NCBI RefSeq assembly: GCF_016464385.1
Contig: NZ_JADMLH010000001.1
Coordinates: 825,140 to 872,712 of the forward strand
Reading direction: 5' to 3'
DNA length: 47,573 bases
Source: Nucisporomicrobium flavum
GTDB taxonomy: Bacteria; Actinomycetota; Actinomycetes; Mycobacteriales; Micromonosporaceae
Shown piece after piece: positions 24,351 through 31,333 of this stretch. The notes below the pieces were generated by a model. It saw only the letters and a program-made list of their open reading frames with translations. It did no database searches and was not told the DNA's origin. Positions within the stretch are counted from its first letter, which is position 1, and each line of letters begins with the position of its first letter. The position numbers and the translations under genes were made by a program.

Positions 24351-25139
24351 ATGGCACCCAGTTCCCTGCGCCGCGCCGACCGGGTGTCGGCCATCCTGGA
24401 GCGAGTGGCCAGCCACGGCTCCGTCGACGCCGGCCACCTCGCCGGCGAGTTCCGGGTCTCCCCCGCCACGATCCGCCGCGACCTGCAGACCCTCGAGGAC
24501 CAGCGGCTGCTGTCACGCACCCACGGCGGCGCTGTCGCCGTCGACGTCGCGTACGAGCTGCCGGTGCGCTACCGCGTGGGCCAGCACCGCGAGGAGAAGG
24601 CCCTCGTGGCCCGCAAGGTCGCCGACATCCTGCCGAAGGGGCCGCTGACGCTGGGCCTCACCGGCGGCACCACCACCCACCTGCTGGCCCGCCTGCTCGC
24701 CGAACGCGTCGACCTGACCGTGGTGACCAACGCGCTGAACATCGCCTCCGAGCTCGCGCTGCGGCCCCGGCTGAAGCTCATCATGACCGGCGGCGTGTCC
24801 CGCACCCAGTCGTACGAGCTGGTCGGGCCGATAGCCGACCAGGCCCTCGCCGGCCTCAACATGGAGGTCGCGGTCGTCGGCGTCGACGGCATCAGCGCCC
24901 GCGGCGGCCTCACCACCCACGACGAGATCGAGGCCAACACCAACGCCACGATGATCCGCCGGGCCGACCGGGTCATCGTCGTGGCCGACGGCTCCAAGGT
25001 GGGCAAGGTGTGCCTGGCCGGCATCTGCGCCATCACCGACGTGGCGACCCTGGTGACGGACACGAGCGCGGACGCGGCGGGCGTCGACGCGATCCGGCGT
25101 ACCGGCACCGAGGTCATCGTCGCGGGCCTCGAGGACTGA
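24351..25139 (+). CDS. DeoR/GlpR-family transcriptional repressor
   Basis: A 262-residue regulator. The N-terminal winged HTH is RRADRVSAILERVASHGSVD followed by AGHLAGEFRVSPATIRRDLQTLEDQRLLSRTHGGAV, the classic DeoR signature with the recognition helix SPATIRRDL. The C-terminal sugar-phosphate sensor domain contains LTGGTTTHLLARLL, VVTNALNIASELA, LIMTGGVSRTQSYELVGP and VVADGSKVGKVCLAGI, resembling phosphosugar-binding isomerases. A phosphorylated intermediate of the pathway would be the inducer. The ATG at 24351 has GAAGAAGG upstream. It is encoded divergently from the GH4 gene, and the proposed operators lie in three promoters of the locus including its own. Confidence 0.93.
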   Translation: MAPSSLRRADRVSAILERVASHGSVDAGHLAGEFRVSPATIRRDLQTLEDQRLLSRTHGGAVAVDVAYELPVRYRVGQHREEKALVARKVADILPKGPLTLGLTGGTTTHLLARLLAERVDLTVVTNALNIASELALRPRLKLIMTGGVSRTQSYELVGPIADQALAGLNMEVAVVGVDGISARGGLTTHDEIEANTNATMIRRADRVIVVADGSKVGKVCLAGICAITDVATLVTDTSADAAGVDAIRRTGTEVIVAGLED

Positions 25140-25148
25140 TCAGCCGCC

Positions 25149-26198
25149 ATGACCGCACCCGGCCCGATATTGGTGGAGACCGACGACCTGGTCGGCCTGG
25201 ACGTCGGCGGAGCCATCCCCGACGGCGTGGTCATCGGCGACTGGGAACTGATCCGTTTCCCGGGGGAGGCCGTTCACCGATATGAACCGGAGTACGGGAT
25301 CCGCGCAACCCCGGCGCTGTCCTGGGATCCCGTCGCGGCGTCGTACACGTGGTGGCTGCGCCGGCCGGCGGGCCGGCGGCCCCCGCTGAAGCGCACGGCG
25401 CTGACCACGTCCGATCCGACGACGGTCGGCGAGGTGCCACTGACGGCGCTCGCTCTCGCCAAGCCGGCGCCGGTGTCAGCACTCAGCCATGTGATCGCGC
25501 AGCCCGGGCACGGGGTGAAGATGACGCTCCCCAGCCGCGAGCTGGAGTACGTCGTCGATGAGGACGGCGAGGTTCACCCGCAGCGCGGCCCGTACACCGT
25601 CACCTCGGCCGAATCGGCCTCCTGGGCCCGCGATGCCGCCGTCATCGGCGACCTGGTTCAGCAAGTATTCGCCGAGGACACCAAGCGGGTACGCCGCTTC
25701 CACGAAGCATGCCGGAGGTTTCTGCGCCTCAGCCGCGAGCTCTGCAGCGGCATTTCGCCCGAGGCTCGCCTGCCACTGGAGATGTCGACCGTACTGGAGC
25801 TCCTCCTGCTGACCGGGAGCCGGGAACTCGAGATCGGCAAGCGGGTCCGGCGCGGCGCCGAGGCGCTCGCCGGTGCCGGCACGGACGTCGGAGGGCTGGT
25901 GGGCGCGATCTATGACGCCGGGTCCCGGCACCGGCACGGCGGTGAGGCGTACCGGCTCACCTGGGATGAAAGCACCGACACCTCGGCCAAGCCGCGGACC
26001 TTGAACGTGGAGGACGCGTACCGACTGCTCCGACGGCTCCTCGTGAACGGGCTCGCCGTCCTCGCCGAGGGTGAGTCGCTTCCCTTCCTGTGCGACCGGG
26101 CGCAACGGGACGACTCGACGCCGGATCGGGCGGCCGAGGCCGGCGAGCGGATCCAAGCTGCGGTTGGTCGTTTCCAGGGCCGCCTCACCCCTACCTGA
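25149..26198 (+). CDS. hypothetical protein with possible Apea-like HEPN domain
   Basis: A 349-residue protein. The C-terminal 200 residues resemble Apea-like HEPN domains: helix LPLEMSTVLELLLLTGSRELEIGKR, then a helix ending in IYDAGSRHRHGG (about residues 252-263), then a final helix DAYRLLRRLLVNGLAVLAEG. Apea-like proteins usually read YDxRSxxxHG; here the first Arg is Gly but a nearby Arg and the HG are kept. HEPN proteins are often ribonucleases in toxin or defence systems. The N-terminal 180 residues are unrecognised. It starts 10 bp after the DeoR gene and may be co-transcribed, though no metabolic link is apparent. Confidence 0.7.
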   Translation: MTAPGPILVETDDLVGLDVGGAIPDGVVIGDWELIRFPGEAVHRYEPEYGIRATPALSWDPVAASYTWWLRRPAGRRPPLKRTALTTSDPTTVGEVPLTALALAKPAPVSALSHVIAQPGHGVKMTLPSRELEYVVDEDGEVHPQRGPYTVTSAESASWARDAAVIGDLVQQVFAEDTKRVRRFHEACRRFLRLSRELCSGISPEARLPLEMSTVLELLLLTGSRELEIGKRVRRGAEALAGAGTDVGGLVGAIYDAGSRHRHGGEAYRLTWDESTDTSAKPRTLNVEDAYRLLRRLLVNGLAVLAEGESLPFLCDRAQRDDSTPDRAAEAGERIQAAVGRFQGRLTPT

Positions 26199-26202
26199 GG
26201 GC

Positions 26203-26658
26203 TCAGGACGGGTCGGTCACATCCGCCCACGTGCCCTGCAGCGCGGACACCGCCGCGTCGGCCGGCACGTGCAGGGCCACGCCGCGCTCGCCGGCGCCGA
26301 GGCTGATCGTCCGGCCGCGGACGCGCTCGTCGGCGATCACCGGCCAAGGGCGCGCGGACCCGAACGGTGTGATGGTGCCCCGCTCGTAGCCGGTGACCTC
26401 CTTGGCGGTCGCCGCGTCGGGCATCGACAGGCGGTTGACGCCGAGCAGCGTGCGCAGCTTCGGCCAGGAGATCTGCCGGTCGCCGGGCACCAGCACGAAC
26501 AGGTAGTCGTCGTCGGAGCGGCGTACGACCAGGGTCTTGACCAGATCGCGCAGCTCGACGCCCTGGGCGGCGGCGGCCTCGGCCACACTGCTGACCGGGC
26601 CGTGCCGCACCACCCGGTGCTCGATCCCGGCGGAGGTCACGGCGTCGACGGCGGTCAC
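26203..26658 (-). CDS. ybaK: YbaK/EbsC-family aminoacyl-tRNA deacylase
   Basis: A 151-residue single-domain editing protein. The invariant Lys is in RDLVKTLVVRRSDDDYLFVL, and GTITPFGSARPWPVIADERV and SLGAGERGVALHV are the other family blocks (glycine-rich substrate pocket). YbaK and related free-standing editors hydrolyse Cys- or Ala-tRNA(Pro) and similar mischarged tRNAs in the cytoplasm; which tRNA is edited cannot be told. The gene is tail-to-tail with the HEPN-like gene (4-bp gap) and 20 bp downstream of the MBL-fold gene on the same strand. Confidence 0.9.
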   Translation of the reverse strand: MTAVDAVTSAGIEHRVVRHGPVSSVAEAAAAQGVELRDLVKTLVVRRSDDDYLFVLVPGDRQISWPKLRTLLGVNRLSMPDAATAKEVTGYERGTITPFGSARPWPVIADERVRGRTISLGAGERGVALHVPADAAVSALQGTWADVTDPS

Positions 26659-26678
26659 GTGATCACGATATCCCGCGC

Positions 26679-27476
26679 TCAGACCCGGACCGGCAGCTCC
26701 AGCGTGGCGCCGCGGGTGATCGGCTGGACACCGGCCAGTCCCTCGGCCCGGGCCCGGCGCAGGAAGTGCTCCAGCGGCGTCTTCTGCACCTTGTAGTCGT
26801 CGTTGTGGATCGGGATCGTCAGCCCTGGGCGAATCAGGCCCGCCGTCGCCACGCCCTGCTTGTCGTCCATGGTCAGGAGCATGCCCAGCAGCCGGGTGCC
26901 GCCGAGATGGATCAGCATCGCGTCGATGTCACCGCAGCGACGCGGGATCTCCGCCAGGTGGCTGCCGTAGAGGGTGTCGCCGGTGACGTACAGGCGCAGC
27001 CGGGTGCGGTTGTCCGCCTCCAGCTCCAGCACCGAGCCCATGACGTCGGGCAGCAGCCTGTCGACCGGTCCCGGGCCGTGCCGCCCCGGCACGGCGGTCA
27101 CCCGCAGCCGGTGCCCGTTGCGGGCCCACTCGTGGGTCTCCCAGGTCGGCAGGCCCCGGACCTCGGCGAACCGCGATCGACGCAACCGGCGCTGCGCCTG
27201 CGGGGTGGTCACGATCGGCAGCTCCGGCGGAAGGTCGCGGCGCGCCTCCCGGTCGAAGTGGTCGCCGTGCAGGTGGGACAGGAGGACGGCGTCGAGCAGC
27301 CGCACGTCGAGGACGTCCAGCGCGGGAGCCTTCACCCGTTTCGTCCAGGCGCCCTTGCCCAGGTAGACCCGGCTGCCCGCGGGCCCGAAGGCGGGATCGG
27401 TGAGCAGGGTGAAGTCGCCCAGCCGCAGCACGGTCGTGGCATTGCCGACGAAGGTCACGCTCGCGTTCACCGTCAT
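26679..27476 (-). CDS. MBL-fold metal-dependent hydrolase (UlaG-like)
   Basis: A 265-residue beta-lactamase-fold hydrolase. The di-metal motif HxHxDH is SHLHGDHFD. Further ligands probably come from PGRHGPG, VTGDTLYG (Asp) and PIHNDDY (His). FVGNATTVLRLGDFTLLTDPAF at the N-terminus is the usual first strand pair of the UlaG/RomA-like group. Substrate unknown; likely a phosphodiester, lactone or phospholipid-type compound. The ATG at 27476 is preferred over 27515 because the longer form runs into the divergent promoter region of the sigma factor gene. It is cytoplasmic, with no signal peptide. Confidence 0.88.
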   Translation of the reverse strand: MTVNASVTFVGNATTVLRLGDFTLLTDPAFGPAGSRVYLGKGAWTKRVKAPALDVLDVRLLDAVLLSHLHGDHFDREARRDLPPELPIVTTPQAQRRLRRSRFAEVRGLPTWETHEWARNGHRLRVTAVPGRHGPGPVDRLLPDVMGSVLELEADNRTRLRLYVTGDTLYGSHLAEIPRRCGDIDAMLIHLGGTRLLGMLLTMDDKQGVATAGLIRPGLTIPIHNDDYKVQKTPLEHFLRRARAEGLAGVQPITRGATLELPVRV

Positions 27477-27538
27477 CGTCGGCGCGTACCCGGTTATCCA
27501 CATCTCAACCGGCAACCAGTTGCGTCGGTTGTTGCGTC

Positions 27539-27563
27539 GTTTATTGTGGGTCGAGGCGGGTAC
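27539..27563 (+). promoter_or_regulatory. SigB/SigF-type promoter in front of the sigma factor gene
   Basis: GTTT (27539-27542), a 15-bp spacer and GGGTAC (27558-27563) match the stress-sigma consensus GTTT-N14-17-GGGTA. It lies 28 bp before the ATG of a SigB/SigF-family gene, so autoregulation is likely. GTTGCGTCG is repeated just upstream. Confidence 0.7.
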
Positions 27564-27590
27564 TGACTGCGCTCGGCGAGAGGAATCACC

Positions 27591-28355
27591 ATGACGATGA
27601 CCAAGACGCGCGTACCCGAGAGCGGCAGCGTCCTGCTGCGGGAGATGGCGGCCACCGCGGCCGGTCCCCGGCGGGCGGCGCTGCGCGACGAGGCGGTGCG
27701 GGTCTGGCTACCGCTGGCCCAGCACCTGGCGCACCGCTACAGCGGCCGAGGTGAGCCCGACGACGACCTGCTGCAGACCGCGACGGTGGGCCTGATCAAG
27801 GCGATCGACCGCTTCGACCCCACCCGCGGCGTCGAGTTCGCCGGGTTCGCGATCCCGACCATCCTCGGCGAGATCCGGCGACACTTCCGCGACCGCACCT
27901 GGTCGGTCCGCGTGCCCCGGCGCATGCAGGAGCTGCGCATGGCCATCACCGAGGCCGGCAACGCGCTCACCCAGACCCTGGGCCGCTCCCCCACGGTCGC
28001 CGACATCGCGGCGCACCTCGGCACCACCGAGGAGGAGGTGCTCGAGGGCCTGGAGGGCGCCCGGGCGTACAGCGCGGCGAGCCTGTCGACCCCGGTCACC
28101 GAGGACGGCGCCACGTCACTGGGCGACACGCTCGGCGAGGACGACCACGACATGCAGCTGGCCGAGCTGCGCATCGCGCTGGGCCCGGCGATGGCGACGC
28201 TCGACGAACGCGAGCGCACGATCCTGTCGCTGCGCTTCTTCGGCAACCTGACCCAGTCGGAGATCGCGCAGAAGATCGGGGTGTCGCAGATGCACATCTC
28301 CCGGCTGATCGCGCGGTCGCTGGCCAAGCTGCGCACGGAGCTCACCGCCGGCTGA
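27591..28355 (+). CDS. SigB/SigF-family (group 3) RNA polymerase sigma factor
   Basis: A 254-residue alternative sigma factor. Region 2 contains LAHRYSGRGEPDDDLLQTAT followed by VGLIKAIDRFDPTRGVEFAGFAIPTILGEI, the group 3 form of the -10 recognition helix. Region 3 is VRVPRRMQELRMAITEAGNA, and region 4 is LDERERTILSLRFFGNLTQSEI followed by AQKIGVSQMHISRLIARSLAKLR. In actinomycetes this family governs stress or developmental genes and is controlled by an RsbW-type anti-sigma factor and STAS antagonists. No anti-sigma gene is adjacent, but a STAS protein is encoded 1.1 kb away. GAGAGGAA precedes the ATG. Its promoter resembles its own target consensus. Confidence 0.92.
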   Translation: MTMTKTRVPESGSVLLREMAATAAGPRRAALRDEAVRVWLPLAQHLAHRYSGRGEPDDDLLQTATVGLIKAIDRFDPTRGVEFAGFAIPTILGEIRRHFRDRTWSVRVPRRMQELRMAITEAGNALTQTLGRSPTVADIAAHLGTTEEEVLEGLEGARAYSAASLSTPVTEDGATSLGDTLGEDDHDMQLAELRIALGPAMATLDERERTILSLRFFGNLTQSEIAQKIGVSQMHISRLIARSLAKLRTELTAG

Positions 28356-28448
28356 CCCGGCGGGGCGCTGCGCGCCGAGCGCATTTCGGCTCGGCTGTCC
28401 CACGAACCGTGCCCGGCCGGGCGATGGGCCTCCCGGCCGGGCGACGGG

Positions 28449-28480
28449 TCCGGCCCGGTTGCAGATGCGACCGGGCCGGA
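28449..28480. terminator. bidirectional hairpin terminator
   Basis: The 11-bp perfect stem TCCGGCCCGGT / ACCGGGCCGGA with a 10-nt loop lies between two convergent genes (sigma factor and sulfotransferase). The lack of a U-tract is usual in actinomycetes. Just upstream, CCGGCCGGGCGAYGGG occurs twice in tandem. Confidence 0.65.
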
Positions 28481-28507
28481 TGTCCTTCACGGCCGTCCCG
28501 AGGTCGG

Positions 28508-29359
28508 TCACGGCCCGGTCCGGTCCGGCGAAGCGCGATTGGTCCCGCGAAAGCCCGTTCGCTTCTTGAGCCTGTGGTCCTGTAGACCGGCTGGGTGCTC
28601 CCTGTAGCGGTCTGCCCATTGCTGGTTGAGGTCGTCGGCTTGGCGTCGGTGACGCGGCGCGATCCGGTGTCCGTCGGGTAGCCGCAGGCCGACGAAGCCC
28701 ACAATGTCGCGGGTTGTGGCAGCCGGATCAGCGGCAAGGTGCTCGTAGCGCACTCGGTATGGCGTGATGCCGGCTGAGGCGAACCATGCCTCCCACCCAG
28801 CGTTGTGCTCGTTGATGGTCTGGACAATGTCAGTGATTCGTTCCCGGTCGTAAGCCGGTGCCCTGCCGGTGGGAACAGTGCCGCCGATCTCCCCGTTGCC
28901 GCCGAGGTACCACGCACCGGTCTGTTCGGCGCGGAGCCAGGACACCGCCTGGGCCACGACGTCATCGCGACGGACGTACACGAACCGGGAGGCGCCGAAG
29001 GTGCGCGTCAGCAGACCGACGTCGTCACCCCGCGGGTCGCCGGACAGGGCTCGGAGCTTGTCGAGCATTTCTTGGAGCGTGCCCCACATCAGCTTCGCGC
29101 CGAAGACCCCGTTCGTGGTCCGGCCGTGAGTCAGGGCCGCACGAACGTAGTCGCCGTAGCCGAAGCCGTCGTCAGGCGTGCGCGGGATCTGCCACCGCTC
29201 GGCCCAGAGGTGCTCGTCAGGGGCGCGGAAGTACGCCTGCGGATGCCCCGCGACTCCGGTGGATTCCAGCAGGCCCAACAGCAGCGAACTACCGGTACGG
29301 GGCGTCGCGCAGACGAAGTACGAAGCGGCAGGTCTCGCTGGGTCCGGTTGCGTTCTCAC
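28508..29359 (-). CDS. Stf0-like sulfotransferase
   Basis: A 283-residue PAPS-dependent sulfotransferase. The N-terminal P-loop-like 5-prime-phosphosulfate site is YFVCATPRTGSSLLLGLLE, the form seen in the trehalose sulfotransferase Stf0. FGASRFVYVRRDDVVAQAVS is the 3-prime-phosphate-binding block. YLGGNGEIGGTVP and FFxxxGITPYRVRYEHLAADP-like segments follow the Stf0 pattern. The acceptor could be a sugar or glycolipid but is unknown. The GTG at 29359 gives the family-typical short N-terminus; a GTG at 29395 would add 12 residues. Its last about 30 residues are rich in Arg, Thr and Gly and unconserved in character. Codon bias is slightly weaker than in neighbours. Confidence 0.85.
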   Translation of the reverse strand: MRTQPDPARPAASYFVCATPRTGSSLLLGLLESTGVAGHPQAYFRAPDEHLWAERWQIPRTPDDGFGYGDYVRAALTHGRTTNGVFGAKLMWGTLQEMLDKLRALSGDPRGDDVGLLTRTFGASRFVYVRRDDVVAQAVSWLRAEQTGAWYLGGNGEIGGTVPTGRAPAYDRERITDIVQTINEHNAGWEAWFASAGITPYRVRYEHLAADPAATTRDIVGFVGLRLPDGHRIAPRHRRQADDLNQQWADRYREHPAGLQDHRLKKRTGFRGTNRASPDRTGP

Positions 29360-29419
29360 GGCACACAATAGGACGGGACTGGCGGCGCCTGGCACCTCAA
29401 TTGTTCACCAGCCATGGGC

Positions 29420-29743
29420 TCAGCGGCTGCCGAGCCACTCCCCGACACCGGTTACCGCCAGAACCCGGGCCACCACGCCCCGCGCCCCCTCGGCGCGTAC
29501 CACGACACCCGCCGTCCGCGCGGCGGTGCGGGCGCGGCTCAGGGCCGCGATGCCGGACGCGTCGAGGAACGTGAGACCGGACAGCTCGACGAGCACTTCG
29601 CGCACGCCCGGGCGCCCGGCCGCAGCGGCCACGGCCTTCTCCAGGTCGTCGGCGGCGGCCAGGTCGAGCTCGCCGGAGACGGACAGGCACACCATCCCGT
29701 CGTCGACGGGTTGGTCCGCGATGACGAGCGGTGGCGTCTGCAT
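29420..29743 (-). CDS. STAS-domain anti-sigma factor antagonist
   Basis: A 107-residue single STAS domain. The phosphorylation site is LTFLDASGIAALSRA, with the Ser of DASG conserved as in SpoIIAA/RsbV. GELDLAAADDLEKAV is the first helix region. Such proteins release a sigma factor by binding its RsbW/SpoIIAB-type kinase when unphosphorylated. The SigB/SigF-family sigma gene 1.1 kb upstream is the obvious candidate client, although no kinase is encoded between them. It is monocistronic or leads into the small downstream gene (79-bp gap before start of the sulfotransferase region, opposite ends). Confidence 0.88.
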   Translation of the reverse strand: MQTPPLVIADQPVDDGMVCLSVSGELDLAAADDLEKAVAAAAGRPGVREVLVELSGLTFLDASGIAALSRARTAARTAGVVVRAEGARGVVARVLAVTGVGEWLGSR

Positions 29744-29821
29744 CGCTCAGCACTGTAGAGCGATATTCCTTGCCATAGAGCAACGATTGCGCATCGACGC
29801 GACCGGCGGGCCGCAGCGGGG

Positions 29822-30055
29822 TCAGCCGCGTGGTTCCCGCTTCTTCGCCTCGTCCGACAGGCCGCGGGCGCGCTCGGCGATGTCGCCGGCCGTCTCCGTC
29901 ATCGTGTCGGCGAGCCTGTGCAACCGCTCACCGGCCGCGCCGGGCCGCTGGTCCGCGCTGGTGTGCAGGCTCTGCTCGGTCTCCTCCAGCGCCATCGCGT
30001 TCAGGTGCATCAGGTCGGCGGCGCGGGTGGTGCGATCGTGGTGCGAACTGCTCAT
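29822..30055 (-). CDS. small hypothetical alpha-helical protein
   Basis: A 77-residue soluble protein of unknown function. It has heptad-like spacing (LMHLNAMALEETEQSLH, RLHRLADTMTETAGDIAERA) and a charged tail EAKKREPRG, suggesting a coiled coil. The ATG at 30055 is the first start after a stop-free extension from the antisense of other genes. GGGGGA lies directly against the ATG, an unusually close spacing, so an upstream start is not excluded. It lies between the STAS gene and the orphan binding lipoprotein on the same strand. Confidence 0.6.
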   Translation of the reverse strand: MSSSHHDRTTRAADLMHLNAMALEETEQSLHTSADQRPGAAGERLHRLADTMTETAGDIAERARGLSDEAKKREPRG

Positions 30056-30096
30056 TCCCCCGTCATTACCCGCTGGATCTTGGGTCAATCGCGGGG

Positions 30097-31251
30097 TCAG
30101 CCCTGTGCGGGCTGGGGGATCAGGCGGAAACCCGTACCTGTGGCGTGCAGCAGCAGGAACCGCGGCGTGGTGCGCGTACCGTCCGGGTTGAAGCTGACCG
30201 GACCGGAGAGGGCCGTCAGGTCGGTCGCGGCGATGGCCTTGCGCACCGCTTCCCGGTCGACGGTGCCCGCGCGGCGGATGGCGTCCAGCGCGATGGTCAC
30301 CGCGTCGTAGGCCTCGACCGTCGACGGGCCCGGCGCCGAGCCGACGGCCGCCCGGTAGCGCTCCGACCAGGACGCGAGCTCCGGCATCAGCTCGGGCACC
30401 AGCAGAGCGGTGCCGTAGAGATCGGCGATCTGGGGTCCGGAGAGGCCGTCGAGCAGCGGTCCGTCGGTGGCGCCGTCGCCCACGACGACGATGCCGCGAT
30501 AGCCGCGGTCGCGCAGGTCGACGACGAGCTGGCGGGCCTCGGCGTAGTAGCCGGTGTAGTAGACGACGTCGGCGCCGGAAGCGACGAGCGACTGCGCGGT
30601 ACGGGCGTACCCGGGTGCGCCCTGCCTGATCTGCCACTCCCCCGCCACACCGAGCGTGCCCGACCGCCGGGCCGCCGCGACCGCAGACTCCGCGAGGGTC
30701 ACCGTGAAGCTGGTGCCGTCGTGCACCACCGCGAGCCGGCGCGCGCCCAGCCGCTTCATCCAGTCGGCGGCGAAGTCGGCCTCCGCTGTGACGGTGCCGC
30801 AGACCAGGAAGACGCTGTCGTACTTGGGCGTCAGCAGGTCGGTGGAGTTGGACTGCGCGAGGACCATGGGTACGCCCGCGGCCCGGAAGATCTTCAGCGT
30901 CGGCACGGTGGCGCTGGAGCAGTACCCGCCCACGGACACCGTGACGTCCTGCGCGACCATGGCGTGGGCGGCCGCGACCGCCGTACCGGCGTCGCAGGCG
31001 TCGTCGCCGACCACCAGCTCGACGCGGCGGCCCAGCACGCCCCCACGCGCGTTGGCCTCGTCGACCGCCATCCGCGCGGCGCTGACCATGGCGTCGCCGG
31101 ACGGGCTGCTGCGGCCGGTCAGCGGCACCAGCGTGCCGAGCCGGATCACCCCGGCCGCGGGCGCCGCGGCATCCGCCGTGTCCTGTCCCCCGGCGCAGCC
31201 GGCCGCGGACGCCAGCAGGAGGGCCAGCGCGGCACCACAGAGCAGTCGCAT
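30097..31251 (-). CDS. branched-chain amino acid-type substrate-binding lipoprotein (orphan)
   Basis: A 384-residue periplasmic-binding-protein type 1 (LivJ-like) receptor. The signal peptide ends in the lipobox ASAAGC, so the mature protein is membrane-anchored. IRLGTLVPLTGRSSPSGDAM, AVDEANARGGVLGRRVELVVGDD and VYYTGYYAEARQLVVDLRD are family blocks; the ligand pocket fits amino-acid-like compounds. No permease or ATPase gene is near. It is divergent from a membrane GGDEF-EAL gene across 82 bp, which raises the possibility that it acts in sensing rather than uptake. The ATG has the start context MRLLCGAALALLL. Confidence 0.88.
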   Translation of the reverse strand: MRLLCGAALALLLASAAGCAGGQDTADAAAPAAGVIRLGTLVPLTGRSSPSGDAMVSAARMAVDEANARGGVLGRRVELVVGDDACDAGTAVAAAHAMVAQDVTVSVGGYCSSATVPTLKIFRAAGVPMVLAQSNSTDLLTPKYDSVFLVCGTVTAEADFAADWMKRLGARRLAVVHDGTSFTVTLAESAVAAARRSGTLGVAGEWQIRQGAPGYARTAQSLVASGADVVYYTGYYAEARQLVVDLRDRGYRGIVVVGDGATDGPLLDGLSGPQIADLYGTALLVPELMPELASWSERYRAAVGSAPGPSTVEAYDAVTIALDAIRRAGTVDREAVRKAIAATDLTALSGPVSFNPDGTRTTPRFLLLHATGTGFRLIPQPAQG

Positions 31252-31333
31252 GGCAGGCCCATCGGTCCGGGCGTGGCGTACCTGAGGAGACCATTTCCTT
31301 CACCCGGCCACCGGACTGCCGATCAAGCCCGGC

